A stretch of 64,000 nt of DNA from Alcanivorax sp. (lineage in GTDB: Bacteria > Pseudomonadota > Gammaproteobacteria > Pseudomonadales > Alcanivoracaceae): NCBI RefSeq assembly GCF_019431375.1, contig NZ_CP080267.1, positions 1,550,001 through 1,614,000 of the forward strand, in the 5' to 3' direction. Positions 30,855 to 41,470 of the stretch are shown in pieces. How positions within the stretch are numbered: the first letter of the stretch is position 1; each line of letters opens with the position of its first letter. A model generated the notes under the pieces. It was not told the DNA's origin. It saw only the letters and a program-made list of their open reading frames with translations, and did no database searches. A program made the translations under genes and the position numbers.

Positions 30855-33761
30855 ATGACTGATTTTACCCCCGGCCAGCGCTGGCTGAGCGAATCCGAAA
30901 CCGAACTGGGCCTCGGCATCATCAAGGAATTGGATTACCGACTGGTCACCGTGGGCTACCCGGCGGTAGAAGAGGAACGCACCTACGCCATCAACAATGC
31001 GCCCCTGTCGCGGGTCATCTTCAGCACCGGCGACACCATCCGCACCGCCGACGAGCTGGAGCTGGTGGTGACCGAGGTCAACGAGCTCAACGGCCTCAAG
31101 GTCTACATGGCCCACCCGCTGGGCCAGCCGGAAGATATACAGCCGGTGCCGGAAACCCATCTGGGCCACAAACTGCGCCTGACCACGGCCATGGACCGGC
31201 TGCTGTCCAACCAGCTGTCCTCCAACCGCTGGTTTGAACTGCGCGTGGATGCGCTGAACGCTCACTGCCAGCAACAGCAGTCCACCATCAAGGGGCTGCG
31301 TGGCCCGCGCATGGACCTGATTGGCCACCAGCTTTACATCGCCGACCAAGTGGCCAATCGCTTTGCCCCCCGTGTTCTATTGGCCGACGAAGTGGGCCTG
31401 GGCAAGACCATCGAAGCCGGCCTGATTCTCCACCAGCAATTACTCAGTGGCCGCGCCAAGCGAGTGCTGGTGGTGGTGCCCTCGCCGCTGGTGCACCAGT
31501 GGTTTGTGGAAATGGTGCGCCGTTTCAACCTGCACTTTTCCATTTTCGATGCGGAGCGGCTTAATGCCTTGCAGCCGCAAACCAGCATCAAGGACATGCT
31601 GGCGCAGATTATTGAAGAGGAAAAAGCGTCCGCGGAAAGCGGAAACGACGAAGCAGCCGCCGATACGCAAGAGCAAACCTGGGACAACCCCTTCCTCAGT
31701 GAACAGCTGATCCTTTGCAGCACCGATTTTCTCGCCGAGTGCGATATCGACCAGCTGGCGGCTGCCGACTGGGATCTGCTGGTGGTAGATGAAGCCCACC
31801 ATCTGGAATGGGCGCCGGATGCTCCTAGCGACGACTACCAGCGGGTGGAGACCATTGCCCGCCAGGCCCGTGGCCTGCTGCTGCTCACCGCTACTCCAGA
31901 ACAGCTCGGCCTGGAAAGCCACTATGCGCGCCTGCGCCTGCTGGACCCGGATCGCTACCCGAGCCTGGACGCCTTCCGCGAGGAACAGTCTCACTACCAG
32001 GAAATCGCCAGCCTGGCCGGCAAGCTCCATGACGAAACCGATTGGTCTGCGGACCTGAAAGCCGAAGCTGCCCGCCTGCTGCCGGACATGACCATCAGCG
32101 AAGACCAGCGCGAGGCCATCCTGGCCGAACTGCTGGACCGCTCCGGCCCAGGCCGGGTTATGTTCCGTAACACCCGCCACAATATTGCCGGCTTCCCGGC
32201 TCGCCACGTGCATGGTATTCCGCTGCCACTGCCGGAGGAGTACCACTACGACAGCGACGAAGAGCGGGAAGGCCACCTGCACCCGGAAACCCTGTTCCAC
32301 GATGACCGCTGGTGCACCCTGGACCCACGGGTGAACTGGCTGGAACAGTTCTTCAAGCAGCACCGCAAGGAAAAGGTGCTGGTGATCTGCGCCAACCGCC
32401 ATACTGCCACCGATCTGCATGCCCACTGTAACTACAAGCTGGGCATGAACGTGGCCATGTTCCATGAGGATATGGACCTGATCGAGCGGGACCGGGCTGC
32501 CGCCTTCTTCGCCGATGATGTGGATGGCGCCCAGGCACTGATCTGTTCGGAGATCGGCTCCGAAGGCCGTAATTTCCAGTTTGCCCATCATCTGGTGCTG
32601 CTGGACCTGCCGCTGAACCCCGACCTGCTGGAACAGCGCATCGGTCGCCTGGACCGTATCGGCCAGACCGAGGACATCCAGATCCATGTGCCCTACTTCG
32701 AGGCCCACGCCCAGGAAGTCCTGTTCCGCTGGTACCACGAAGGCATGAATGCCTTTGAGCACACCAACCCGGCTGGCCACGACATCTACCTGCGCAGCCG
32801 CGATGCCCTGGAACCGCTGCTGTGCGGCGACCCGGAATACACCGCCATTGATGCCCTGGTTGCGGAAACCCGTACCATTGCCGATGAGCTGCATACCCTG
32901 ATGGAAACCGGTCGTGACCGGCTGCTGGAGCTGAGCTCCTTCGACAGCGAGCGGGCAGAACAGCTGAAACAGGCCCTCGCCGACAGCGACAAGGACAGCC
33001 CCCTGCCCTTCATGCAGCGGGTGTTCGATCGCTACGGCGTGGATCAGGAAGACCACTCCGATACCGCGGTGATCCTTAAGCCCGGCCCGCACATGCGCGA
33101 TGCCTTCCCGGGTCTGCCGGAGGAAGGCGTGACCATGACTGACGACCGGGCCACCGCCCTGGCCCGGGATGACATGCAGTTCCTCACCTGGGAACACCCC
33201 ATGGTCACCGGCAGCCTGGAAATGCTGCTCACCGAACACCGCGGCAAGGCCGCCGTGAGCCTGCTGAAAAACCCCAAGATCAATGCCGGCACCATGCTGA
33301 TCGAGGCCATCTACACCATCGACGCAGTGGCGCCCAAGTACCTGCAGGCGGACCGCTTCCTGCCTACCACGGTGATCCGTCATCTGTTGGATGCCAACGG
33401 CAAGAACATCAGCCAGGCGATCAGCCACGAGGGCCTGAGCCAGCAATGCCACAAGATGGACAAGCCGCTGAGCCGCAAGATCGTTGGGAGCCAGAAACCG
33501 CTGCTGGACAAACTGCTCAAGGCTGATGAAGCCCGCGCCGCCGAAGAAGCCCGTGGCACCATCGACCAGGCACTGGAAAAAATGCGCCAGGAACAGGGCC
33601 ATGAAATCGCTCGACTGAAGGCGCTACAAGCCAAGAATCCGGCGGTGCGCGACGAGGAAATCCAGGCCCTGGAAGCCCAGACTGAAGCCTTGGAAAAAGT
33701 GCTCGGCGAAGCCCGCTGCCAGCTGGAAGCGGTGCGCGTGATTGTGGCCGGCGGTGCATAA
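30855..33761 (+). CDS. rapA: RapA, RNA polymerase-associated Swi2/Snf2 ATPase
   Basis: RapA (968 aa, the same length as E. coli RapA) recycles RNA polymerase after termination. N-terminal Tudor-like domains (MTDFTPGQRW...ELGLG) are followed by helicase motifs LADEVGLGKTIEAG (I), VVDEAHH (II), LLLTATPEQ (III) and EQRIGRLDRIGQ (VI). A charged insertion around residues 255-280 (EEEKASAESGNDEAAADTQ) is not in E. coli RapA. The C-terminal effector domain ends in a coiled-coil segment. It is a stand-alone gene with its own leader. Confidence 0.96.
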   Translation: MTDFTPGQRWLSESETELGLGIIKELDYRLVTVGYPAVEEERTYAINNAPLSRVIFSTGDTIRTADELELVVTEVNELNGLKVYMAHPLGQPEDIQPVPETHLGHKLRLTTAMDRLLSNQLSSNRWFELRVDALNAHCQQQQSTIKGLRGPRMDLIGHQLYIADQVANRFAPRVLLADEVGLGKTIEAGLILHQQLLSGRAKRVLVVVPSPLVHQWFVEMVRRFNLHFSIFDAERLNALQPQTSIKDMLAQIIEEEKASAESGNDEAAADTQEQTWDNPFLSEQLILCSTDFLAECDIDQLAAADWDLLVVDEAHHLEWAPDAPSDDYQRVETIARQARGLLLLTATPEQLGLESHYARLRLLDPDRYPSLDAFREEQSHYQEIASLAGKLHDETDWSADLKAEAARLLPDMTISEDQREAILAELLDRSGPGRVMFRNTRHNIAGFPARHVHGIPLPLPEEYHYDSDEEREGHLHPETLFHDDRWCTLDPRVNWLEQFFKQHRKEKVLVICANRHTATDLHAHCNYKLGMNVAMFHEDMDLIERDRAAAFFADDVDGAQALICSEIGSEGRNFQFAHHLVLLDLPLNPDLLEQRIGRLDRIGQTEDIQIHVPYFEAHAQEVLFRWYHEGMNAFEHTNPAGHDIYLRSRDALEPLLCGDPEYTAIDALVAETRTIADELHTLMETGRDRLLELSSFDSERAEQLKQALADSDKDSPLPFMQRVFDRYGVDQEDHSDTAVILKPGPHMRDAFPGLPEEGVTMTDDRATALARDDMQFLTWEHPMVTGSLEMLLTEHRGKAAVSLLKNPKINAGTMLIEAIYTIDAVAPKYLQADRFLPTTVIRHLLDANGKNISQAISHEGLSQQCHKMDKPLSRKIVGSQKPLLDKLLKADEARAAEEARGTIDQALEKMRQEQGHEIARLKALQAKNPAVRDEEIQALEAQTEALEKVLGEARCQLEAVRVIVAGGA

Positions 33762-33784
33762 AGGACGCCATCACAAACCTGGCC

Positions 33785-33866
33785 GTTGGAGCCTTGCTCG
33801 CAAGGCGAAGGGCCAAAAGGTCCAGCCCTGCCCCCATGACCCCTCTCGCCTTGCCGGCGAGGGAAA
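33785..33866. repeat. REP units between rapA and the esterase gene
   Basis: GTTGGAGCCTTGCTCGCAAG followed by GCGAAG (33785-33810) is a clear REP unit. A degenerate inverted partner, CTCGCCTTGCCGGCGAGG, follows at about 33844-33863, ending just before the ribosome-binding site of the next gene. Confidence 0.65.
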
Positions 33867-33881
33867 CGACAAGGACAAAGC

Positions 33882-34541
33882 ATGAGCGAACTGTTGAAGT
33901 GTGTGGAAATCGAGCCGGCAGGTGACGCCACGGCTACCGTGATCTGGCTGCATGGCCTGGGCGCCAGCGGCCATGATTTCGAGCCCATCGTACCCGAGCT
34001 GCAATTGCCTGCCGGGCTGGATGTGCGCTTTGTGTTCCCCCATGCACCCGAGATTCCCGTCACCGTCAACGGTGGCATGGTGATGCCTGCCTGGTACGAC
34101 ATTCTCGCCATGGATATCGACCGCAAGGTGGACGAGGCCGGGGTGCTGGCATCTGCGGATGCCGTGGATGCCCTGATCGAACGGGAGATTCAGCGTGGTA
34201 TTCCCGCCCACCGGATCGTCATCGCCGGCTTCTCCCAGGGTGGCGCCGTGGCCTATCAGGCCGCGCTGCGATACCCGCAACAGCTGGCCGGGCTGCTGAC
34301 CCTGTCTACCTATATGGCCATGCCGGTCACCCCCTCTACCGCCAATGCATCCCTGCCGGTATTGGTCTGCCACGGCAGCCAGGATCCCATGGTGCCGGAA
34401 GTTCTCGGCCGCCGGGCAGTAGACACCCTGACCAGCCTGGGTTACGCACCGGAGTACCTCACCTACCCCATGGAGCATATGGTCTGCCTGGAGCAGATTC
34501 GGGATATTGGGCAATGGCTGAGCAAGGTGCTTCAGGCCTGA
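33882..34541 (+). CDS. Carboxylesterase/phospholipase (alpha/beta hydrolase)
   Basis: This 219-aa enzyme of the bacterial carboxylesterase / acyl-protein-thioesterase-like family has the catalytic triad S118 (GFSQGG), D168 (HGSQDPMVP) and H199 (PMEHMV). The VIWLHGLGASGHDFEP opening is typical of the family. No signal peptide is seen, so it acts in the cytoplasm on short acyl esters. Confidence 0.93.
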   Translation: MSELLKCVEIEPAGDATATVIWLHGLGASGHDFEPIVPELQLPAGLDVRFVFPHAPEIPVTVNGGMVMPAWYDILAMDIDRKVDEAGVLASADAVDALIEREIQRGIPAHRIVIAGFSQGGAVAYQAALRYPQQLAGLLTLSTYMAMPVTPSTANASLPVLVCHGSQDPMVPEVLGRRAVDTLTSLGYAPEYLTYPMEHMVCLEQIRDIGQWLSKVLQA

Positions 34542-34550
34542 TCCTCACCA

Positions 34551-34616
34551 CTGCAGGATCGTCACCCCCGTAGTCGCCTTGCGAGCAAGGCGACTACGGG
34601 GGTGACGATCCTGCAG
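34551..34616. repeat. Perfect 66-bp palindrome built around a REP core
   Basis: Two exactly complementary 31-base arms (starting CTGCAGGATCGTCACCCCCG) surround a 4-base loop CGAG. The central GTCGCCTTGCGAGCAAGGCG segment matches the REP stem used at 33785. It lies 10 bases after the esterase stop codon and has no U-tract. Full palindromy with no mismatch suggests recent origin or active correction. Confidence 0.9.
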
Positions 34617-34808
34617 TAAAACGATACGCCTACCGTTCGCCCCCCCTCCCCAAAAGTGCGTTTTCTTGCACCTCTCCTTTCACTACAGCCATAACTCGCA
34701 GACGCCCCGTGTTACGACGTTTTACGCTTCAAACAACGCCTGTCACAGTAAAAAGCCGCATGTTGTTGTCTGATAGAAAGAAGCCTGTCGTATAAGTGAG
34801 GAATTGTG

Positions 34809-35288
34809 ATGAAAATAACGACACTACCCAAGCTGTTACTGCTGGGCACCGCACTGAGCTTGCCCCTCGCCAGCCTTGCGCAACCACCCGCCTGGGCCGG
34901 CAAGGGGAAAGGCCCGGCGGGGCAGCAACAGGAAAACCACGAGCGGGAATACCGCCGTGATGACCGCCACCGGGATTACCGCGACTATCGCTATAGCGAC
35001 CGTGAACGTGACGCTCTGCGCCGCCATCTGAGCAACAGGGATTACCAGTCCCTGCCGCCAGGTCTGCAAAAGAAAGTGGCCCGCGGCGGCCAGCTTCCTC
35101 CGGGCTGGCAGAAGAAACTCCAGGTTGGCCGCACGCTACCCGACAACCTCTACTACCAAGGACAGCGCCTGCCGGTGTACGACGATATCCGCCGTATTGA
35201 TGGGGTCACCGATGTGGTCATCGACAATGAGGTGGTGAGAATCATGGATGCCACCCAGACCATCATTGATGTGTTCGGGATTCGTTGA
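34809..35288 (+). CDS. RcnB/CigR-like periplasmic protein
   Basis: The 159-aa precursor has a signal peptide (about 1-24), a long Arg/Asp/Tyr-rich linker (EYRRDDRHRDYRDYRYSDRER) and a C-terminal RcnB-like domain (LPPGLQKKVARGGQLPPGWQKKL, LYYQGQRLPVYDDIRRI...VVRIMDATQTIIDVFG). The family includes RcnB (nickel/cobalt homeostasis) and CigR (virulence modulation), so the role here is open. The ATG at 34809 is preferred over the adjacent GTG. A heptad-word repeat follows directly. Confidence 0.85.
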   Translation: MKITTLPKLLLLGTALSLPLASLAQPPAWAGKGKGPAGQQQENHEREYRRDDRHRDYRDYRYSDRERDALRRHLSNRDYQSLPPGLQKKVARGGQLPPGWQKKLQVGRTLPDNLYYQGQRLPVYDDIRRIDGVTDVVIDNEVVRIMDATQTIIDVFGIR

Positions 35289-35292
35289 GCTG

Positions 35293-35440
35293 CAAGAGAC
35301 AAGTTTCAAGTCGCAACGTGAAAGAAAGCCTGTGCCTTTCCAAGGCTTGGGCCCAGCGCCGAGACCGGAAACGCGGGCACGGCTTCTGATGTTGGCGCTG
35401 CATCGACCGCACCTTGTCGCTTGAAGCTTGCAACTTGAAA
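35293..35440. repeat. Heptad-word inverted repeat with long core
   Basis: Left arm words are CAAGAGA, CAAGTTT, CAAGTCG and CAACGTG (35293-35320). Right arm words are CTTGTCG, CTTGAAG, CTTGCAA and CTTGAAA (35413-35440). The arms are complementary (CAAG against CTTG) and in register at 7 bp. The 92-base core holds its own inverted repeats (CAGCGCC/GGCGCTG; AAGCCTGTGCC/GGGCACGGCTT). It begins five bases after the stop codon of the RcnB-like gene. Confidence 0.75.
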
Positions 35441-35443
35441 CTC

Positions 35444-35482
35444 AAAAAAAAGCCGCGCCCCTTTCGGAGCACGGCTTTTTTA
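35444..35482. terminator. Bidirectional intrinsic terminator
   Basis: AAAAAAGCCG... and ...CGGCTTTTTT form a GC-rich stem with one bulge, flanked by A8 and T6 tracts. It lies between the convergent RcnB-like gene and the oxidase operon and should end both transcripts. Confidence 0.88.
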
Positions 35483-35514
35483 TTGCCTTCAGCGTGTAGC
35501 GTGCTGCGGGCTGC

Positions 35515-36393
35515 TTACAACCAGTAAACGGTCACAAACAGGAACAGCCATACCACGTCCACGAAGTGCCAGTACCAGGCACCCGCTTCCCAGGCAAAGC
35601 AGTTATCCGGGCTGAAGTGACCCTTGATCACGCGGATCAGGGTGATCAACAGGAAGATGGTACCGATGGTCACGTGGGCACCGTGGAAGCCGGTGAGCAG
35701 GAAGAACAGGCTGCCGTAGATACCCGCATCCAAGGTCAGACCCATGTCGTAGGCGTGCACATATTCCAGACCCTGCAGGCCCAGGAAGATAGCACCCAGC
35801 ACCACGGTGATGGCCTGGAAAATGATCAGCTTGCCGCGCTGGTTTTCCAGCAGGGCATGGTGAGCAATGGTCAGGGTGATGGAGCTGACCAGCAGGATGG
35901 CGGTGTTGATGGCCGGCAGACCCCAGGCGCCCATGGGCGTGGTGGTGGTGCCGTCAGGGGTGACAGTCAGCGGCCACATGGCCTGGAAACCCGGCCACAG
36001 CAGCTCGTGGGTCATGGCGTTGGAGCCTTCCCCGGACAGCCACGGGATAATCAACCAGCGGGTGTAGAACATGGCGCCGAAGAAGGCGGCAAAGAACATC
36101 ACCTCGGAAAAAATGAACCACAGCATGCCCTGACGGTAGGAACCGCCCAGCTGATTGCTGTGCAGACCGCCCACGGATTCCTTGATGGTATCGCGCCACC
36201 AGGCGGCAATCACCAGCAGCAACCATGTCAGGCCAATGAAGAACAGCGGCTTGCCGAAGAAATTCGGCTCCATGGTATCCATGGTGCTCTGCTGGATGAA
36301 CTTGGCACCGCCAATGGCGGTCATGAACAGGCCAATGGACGCGGTTAGCGGCCAGGGGCTGCTCTCGGGAACGTAATACTTGTCAGTAGCCAT
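35515..36393 (-). CDS. ctaE: Cytochrome c oxidase subunit III
   Basis: Subunit III (292 aa, seven predicted transmembrane helices) stabilises the aa3 core and carries the proton-uptake region. Family motifs include EVMFFAAFFGAMFYTRW, THELLWPG and LTGFHGAHVTIGTIFLLI, and it ends with WYWHFVDVVWLFLFVTVYWL. It is the last gene of the ctaC-ctaD-ctaG-ctaE operon on the minus strand. Confidence 0.97.
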   Translation of the reverse strand: MATDKYYVPESSPWPLTASIGLFMTAIGGAKFIQQSTMDTMEPNFFGKPLFFIGLTWLLLVIAAWWRDTIKESVGGLHSNQLGGSYRQGMLWFIFSEVMFFAAFFGAMFYTRWLIIPWLSGEGSNAMTHELLWPGFQAMWPLTVTPDGTTTTPMGAWGLPAINTAILLVSSITLTIAHHALLENQRGKLIIFQAITVVLGAIFLGLQGLEYVHAYDMGLTLDAGIYGSLFFLLTGFHGAHVTIGTIFLLITLIRVIKGHFSPDNCFAWEAGAWYWHFVDVVWLFLFVTVYWL

Positions 36394-36422
36394 TCGAAAA
36401 TCTCCTCTACAACCGGCTGTTA

Positions 36423-36998
36423 TCAGTTCACAGCCACGCTGTTGTTTTTACCGGCGACCCGCTCTGTCACATCGAAGATCGTATAGGACAGAGTGAATTG
36501 GTTTATGTGACGCGGAATTTCCGGGTCCAGATAGAAAATCATCGGCATGTCCTTGCGCTCTCCGGCGGCCAGGGTCTGCTGGTCGAAGCAGAAGCACTGG
36601 GTCTTGTGCAGGTAGCGCGCAGCTTCCCCCGGCGTTACGGAGGGGATGCTCTGGGTAATCATGTCCGTTGAGCCCGGGTTGGTGGCGTAAAAATGTACCA
36701 GGGTAATCTCCCCCGGATGCACCTTGACCCGCTTGGTCTCAGAGGTGAATTCACCGCTGATACCGTCGCCTTTCTGGGTAATGAATTCCACTGTCACGGT
36801 ACGATCCGCCACCACTTGTTCGGGAGCTTCGGTGGCGGCCGTACTGGATGTCTTGCCGTTGAGACCGGTGATGTCACAGATAACGTTATAGAACGGCACC
36901 ATGAGGAAGGCGAAGCCAAACATGGCCACTGCCCAGATCAACAGCTTCTTCAGCGTACGCTTGTTGCGTTCTTCCACGCTGAGCTGTTTTTCGCTCAT
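36423..36998 (-). CDS. ctaG: Cox11/CtaG, copper delivery to the CuB site
   Basis: This 191-aa protein has one N-terminal transmembrane helix (about 17-38) and a periplasmic immunoglobulin-like domain. The copper-binding motif is C135-F-C137-F within HKTQCFCFDQQ. Cox11 inserts copper into CuB of subunit I. It sits between ctaD and ctaE, a common order in proteobacteria. Confidence 0.96.
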   Translation of the reverse strand: MSEKQLSVEERNKRTLKKLLIWAVAMFGFAFLMVPFYNVICDITGLNGKTSSTAATEAPEQVVADRTVTVEFITQKGDGISGEFTSETKRVKVHPGEITLVHFYATNPGSTDMITQSIPSVTPGEAARYLHKTQCFCFDQQTLAAGERKDMPMIFYLDPEIPRHINQFTLSYTIFDVTERVAGKNNSVAVN

Positions 36999-37025
36999 GG
37001 TGCCGCTCCTGTCCGTTATCGGGAC

Positions 37026-38633
<1,608 letters not shown>

Positions 38634-38647
38634 TGCTATCCCCTCCC

Positions 38648-39856
38648 TTATTCGTGGTCGTTAACGTCGGCGGGCTGGATCAGATCGCCGGTGTCGTTGC
38701 CGAAAGCGTTACGCTCGTAGGTGACCACCGCCGCAATCTGGCGCGGGGTCAACTGAGCCTTGAATGCGGGCATGGCAGCACGGCCATTAACCAGCACATC
38801 GATATGTTCGTTCAGGTGCTCCGGCTTGGTTGCGAAGTCGGTACCTGCAAACGGCAGACCAATGCCGCCCTCGCCATTGGCACCGTGACACAGTGCACAG
38901 GCGCTGGCATAAACCTGCTTGCCTTCGTCCATGGCCTGATCCAGGCCGGTGAACGGCGTCAGATCCGGGCCGGAAGCCGCTTTTTCTTTCTCTTCAGCGA
39001 TCCAGGTCTTGAACTCGTCCTGGCTAACCACTTCCACCGCGATCGGCATGAAGGCATGGTTCTTGCCGCACAGTTCAGCACACTGACCGTAGTAGGTGCC
39101 TTCCTTGCCTTCCGGCACTTTCGCCCACATTTCATTGACGAAGCCAGGGATAGCGTCTTTCTTGCCACCGAAATCCGGGATCCAGAAAGAGTGGATCACG
39201 TCATCAGAGGTCACCAGGAAGCGGACTTTCTGACCTGACGGGATGACCAGCTTGTTATCCACTTCCAGCTGGTAATTGTGGTCTTTTTCGGGAGCTTCTT
39301 TGCCAACCAGCTCTTTCGCGGTGCCATAGGGGAACAGACCGCCGGCCAGAACCGGGTTGTTGTACTGCTCCGGCGGCGTGGCCAGGTTGGAGAAGAAAGA
39401 GACACCGATGTCGTTGTCATCTTCGTAGGTCAGGTACTCGTAGCTCCACTTCCAGCGGTAGCCGGTAACCTTGACCGTCAGCTCGGACTCGGCGCTGTCA
39501 TCGATCTGAACCAGAACGCGGGTGGCGGGCACCGCCATGGCGATCAGAATCACGAAGGGGATCACAGTCCAGAGGACTTCCAGGAAGACATTTTCGTGGA
39601 AGGTGGCCGGATTGGGGTTCTTGGCGCGGCGGTGGCGGATCATGGAGTACACGATCAAGCCGAACACCAGCAGACCGATGACGGTCACAATCCAGAGCAC
39701 GGTGGTGTGAAGATCTTGAATATCCTGACTAACCTGGGTCACCCCTGGTCGCAGGTCGAGTTCGGAACGTTCGGTCCAGTCGCTGGCGAAGGTCATACCA
39801 CTGATCATCAGTGACGTCAGACCAACCGCCGCGCGGTGGAACAGAGTTGACTGCAT
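38648..39856 (-). CDS. ctaC: Cytochrome c oxidase subunit II with fused cytochrome c domain
   Basis: The 402-aa precursor has a signal peptide (about 1-24), two transmembrane helices (about 53-73 and 92-112), a CuA cupredoxin domain (H222, C259, C263, H267, M270; YGQCAELCGKNHAFM) and a C-terminal cytochrome c domain with C320-A-L-C-H324. This fusion is the caa3 type. The start at 39856 is preceded by GGGAG; longer frames upstream were rejected. It is the first gene of the oxidase operon. Confidence 0.96.
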   Translation of the reverse strand: MQSTLFHRAAVGLTSLMISGMTFASDWTERSELDLRPGVTQVSQDIQDLHTTVLWIVTVIGLLVFGLIVYSMIRHRRAKNPNPATFHENVFLEVLWTVIPFVILIAMAVPATRVLVQIDDSAESELTVKVTGYRWKWSYEYLTYEDDNDIGVSFFSNLATPPEQYNNPVLAGGLFPYGTAKELVGKEAPEKDHNYQLEVDNKLVIPSGQKVRFLVTSDDVIHSFWIPDFGGKKDAIPGFVNEMWAKVPEGKEGTYYGQCAELCGKNHAFMPIAVEVVSQDEFKTWIAEEKEKAASGPDLTPFTGLDQAMDEGKQVYASACALCHGANGEGGIGLPFAGTDFATKPEHLNEHIDVLVNGRAAMPAFKAQLTPRQIAAVVTYERNAFGNDTGDLIQPADVNDHE

Positions 39857-40256
39857 GCGTTTGCTCCCTGTTTTCCCCAGCATGGCCTCGTAGGGCACGC
39901 TTGTTCTTTGCCGTCACCGGCACCTGGAAAGCGAAGTTTCAGGATGATGCCGTGGAGCCGCAGCCAACGCCTTGTCCCGCAGACCTCAGCGACCAAGGGG
40001 GCGGCCACCAATAGGGATCGTACGGGTGGCAAAATCCAATAAAATCAAATGGCTAGAAATCAGCACCGTCGATTTCACCAGATTGCCACAGGTGCGGCAA
40101 ATTGCCCCACTGCATATATGGGCGCCAACTCTAGTCATTCGCATCCGCAAAGTCCAGCCGAAAGGTAGGGTTTATCAAGCCTTTCAGGCAGATACGAGCC
40201 CTCCTCATCGTGCTAGACTCCGCTCCCCTTTACCACACACAGCTTGTATCACATCC
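39857..40256. other. Divergent promoter region between ctaC and a DUF1820 gene
   Basis: No gene is supported in these 400 bp. Open frames on + that run into the next gene lack ribosome-binding sites and family similarity. Promoters for the oxidase operon (-) and the DUF1820 gene (+) must lie here. I could not assign -35/-10 elements with confidence. Confidence 0.5.
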
Positions 40257-40586
40257 ATGTCAAAACGACGTCAAATCTACCGGGTGATATTCCACAATCA
40301 GGGGCATGTGTACGAGATCTATGCCTCGCAGATATACCAAAGCGACTTGTACGGGTTTGTCGAGGTCGAGGAGTTTCTGTTCGGGGAAAGGGCCAGCCTG
40401 GTGGTAGACCCGGGGGAGGAAAAGCTGAAGCGGGAATTCAACGACGTGATGCGTTCCTTTATTCCCCTGCATGCGGTCATCCGCATCGACGAGGTGGAAA
40501 AGGAAGGGGTCGGCAAGATCATGGAATCCAGCGGCGGCAACATTACCGCCTTTCCCATGCCCCCCGGACCGGCACCAAAGAAGTAG
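40257..40586 (+). CDS. DUF1820-family protein
   Basis: This 109-aa cytoplasmic protein belongs to the DUF1820 family (YRVIFHNQGHVYEIYASQIYQSDLYGFVEVEEFLFGE; EEKLKREFNDVMRSFIPLHAVIRIDEVEKEG). The function is unknown. The ATG at 40257 gives the family N-terminus MSKRRQIYRV. It is divergent from the oxidase operon. The protein ends in a Pro-rich tail. A possible terminator hairpin (AGGGCG/CGCCCT) lies near 40621-40646. Confidence 0.9.
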   Translation: MSKRRQIYRVIFHNQGHVYEIYASQIYQSDLYGFVEVEEFLFGERASLVVDPGEEKLKREFNDVMRSFIPLHAVIRIDEVEKEGVGKIMESSGGNITAFPMPPGPAPKK

Positions 40587-40752
40587 CTCTGTGCTCTCCA
40601 CAAACAACAGGCAAAAAAGAAGGGCGCCAGTCTCGCTGAACGCCCTGAGGGTTGCCTGATGTTACAAGAGGAGAAAACGTGTCTTGCTTAACTGATTTGT
40701 CCAGCGATGGCGAGAAAGGTTCCATCGCCGGATAAAAAAATGGCGGTCGGGC

Positions 40753-40869
40753 TCAAACCCGGGATTTCAACGAATCCCGCAGCGGCTCGCCAGTATTCAG
40801 CGCCACCTGCTCGGCGCGGGCCAGCAGCCGCACGAAAAGAACCACCATAACTCGGGTCATCCATTCCAT
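40753..40869 (-). CDS. Candidate 38-aa single-helix membrane protein
   Basis: A minus-strand frame starts MEWMTRVMVVLFVRLLARAE and ends SLKSRV. It has GGAGG eight bases before the ATG, a hydrophobic/basic N-terminal helix and a polar tail. No other gene occupies this 460-bp gap. The spacing and composition look like a real small protein, but there is no known family, and the region may also act as a leader or RNA. Confidence 0.45.
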   Translation of the reverse strand: MEWMTRVMVVLFVRLLARAEQVALNTGEPLRDSLKSRV

Positions 40870-41048
40870 AACGCAGCCTCCAGACAATTCGGGGGGAGAG
40901 GTGAAGCGCATCCTGCTCCCTGGCCATCCCTTCGCTGACCCTTCACCTCATGTTCAGCAGGTCAGAGGCCGGCAAGCGGCAGAAGTTCGTGGCTGGAGCA
41001 CGCTTTTACCTGACTTTTACAAGCAACCCCCTCTATTTATAGAAGGGA

Positions 41049-41306
41049 TTATTCGACCGGTGCGGTCTGTTCGATGGGCTGGCCGTAACGCTTGGTGGGA
41101 TTCACATCATGGGGCTGAATCCAGCCCATCATCATGCTCAGCAGAATGAACAGGAAAATCACCGCCGAAAAGCCGACCCGCCAGGCCAGGGCACGCATGG
41201 TCTTGCCGGACTTGCCATCGTCCTTGACCAGGGAGAACAAGGCCCGCCCCAGCGAAACTACGGCCGCAATCAACAGCACGATGACAATCAGCTTCACCCA
41301 CCACAT
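41049..41306 (-). CDS. DUF2909 twin-helix membrane protein
   Basis: This 85-aa protein has two transmembrane helices (about 2-24 and 44-66). A cytoplasmic or periplasmic loop carries VKDDGKSGKTMRALAWRV, and the protein ends QPIEQTAPVE. DUF2909 proteins usually lie beside cytochrome oxidase assembly genes, as here next to SURF1. The start at 41306 gives MWWVKLIVIV. It is divergent from SURF1 with a 164-bp shared promoter region. Confidence 0.9.
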   Translation of the reverse strand: MWWVKLIVIVLLIAAVVSLGRALFSLVKDDGKSGKTMRALAWRVGFSAVIFLFILLSMMMGWIQPHDVNPTKRYGQPIEQTAPVE

Positions 41307-41470
41307 ACGCTTACTCCGTCTCAAGTGCCCCTGGTCTTGACCCGCGCTTGGCGGCAAGCAGGCTTTACTATGTACAATGTGCCGCCATTGTAATGGCCAC
41401 CCCGGCCAGTGCACGCAATATTCTGGTTGCCGCCCACAACAGGGATGCTGCAACCGCGAGAGCAAAGATC

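Noticed and set aside
31440..33602. A 720-codon open frame antisense to rapA
   Set aside because: Same reason: a GC-bias shadow of a gene with all helicase motifs intact.
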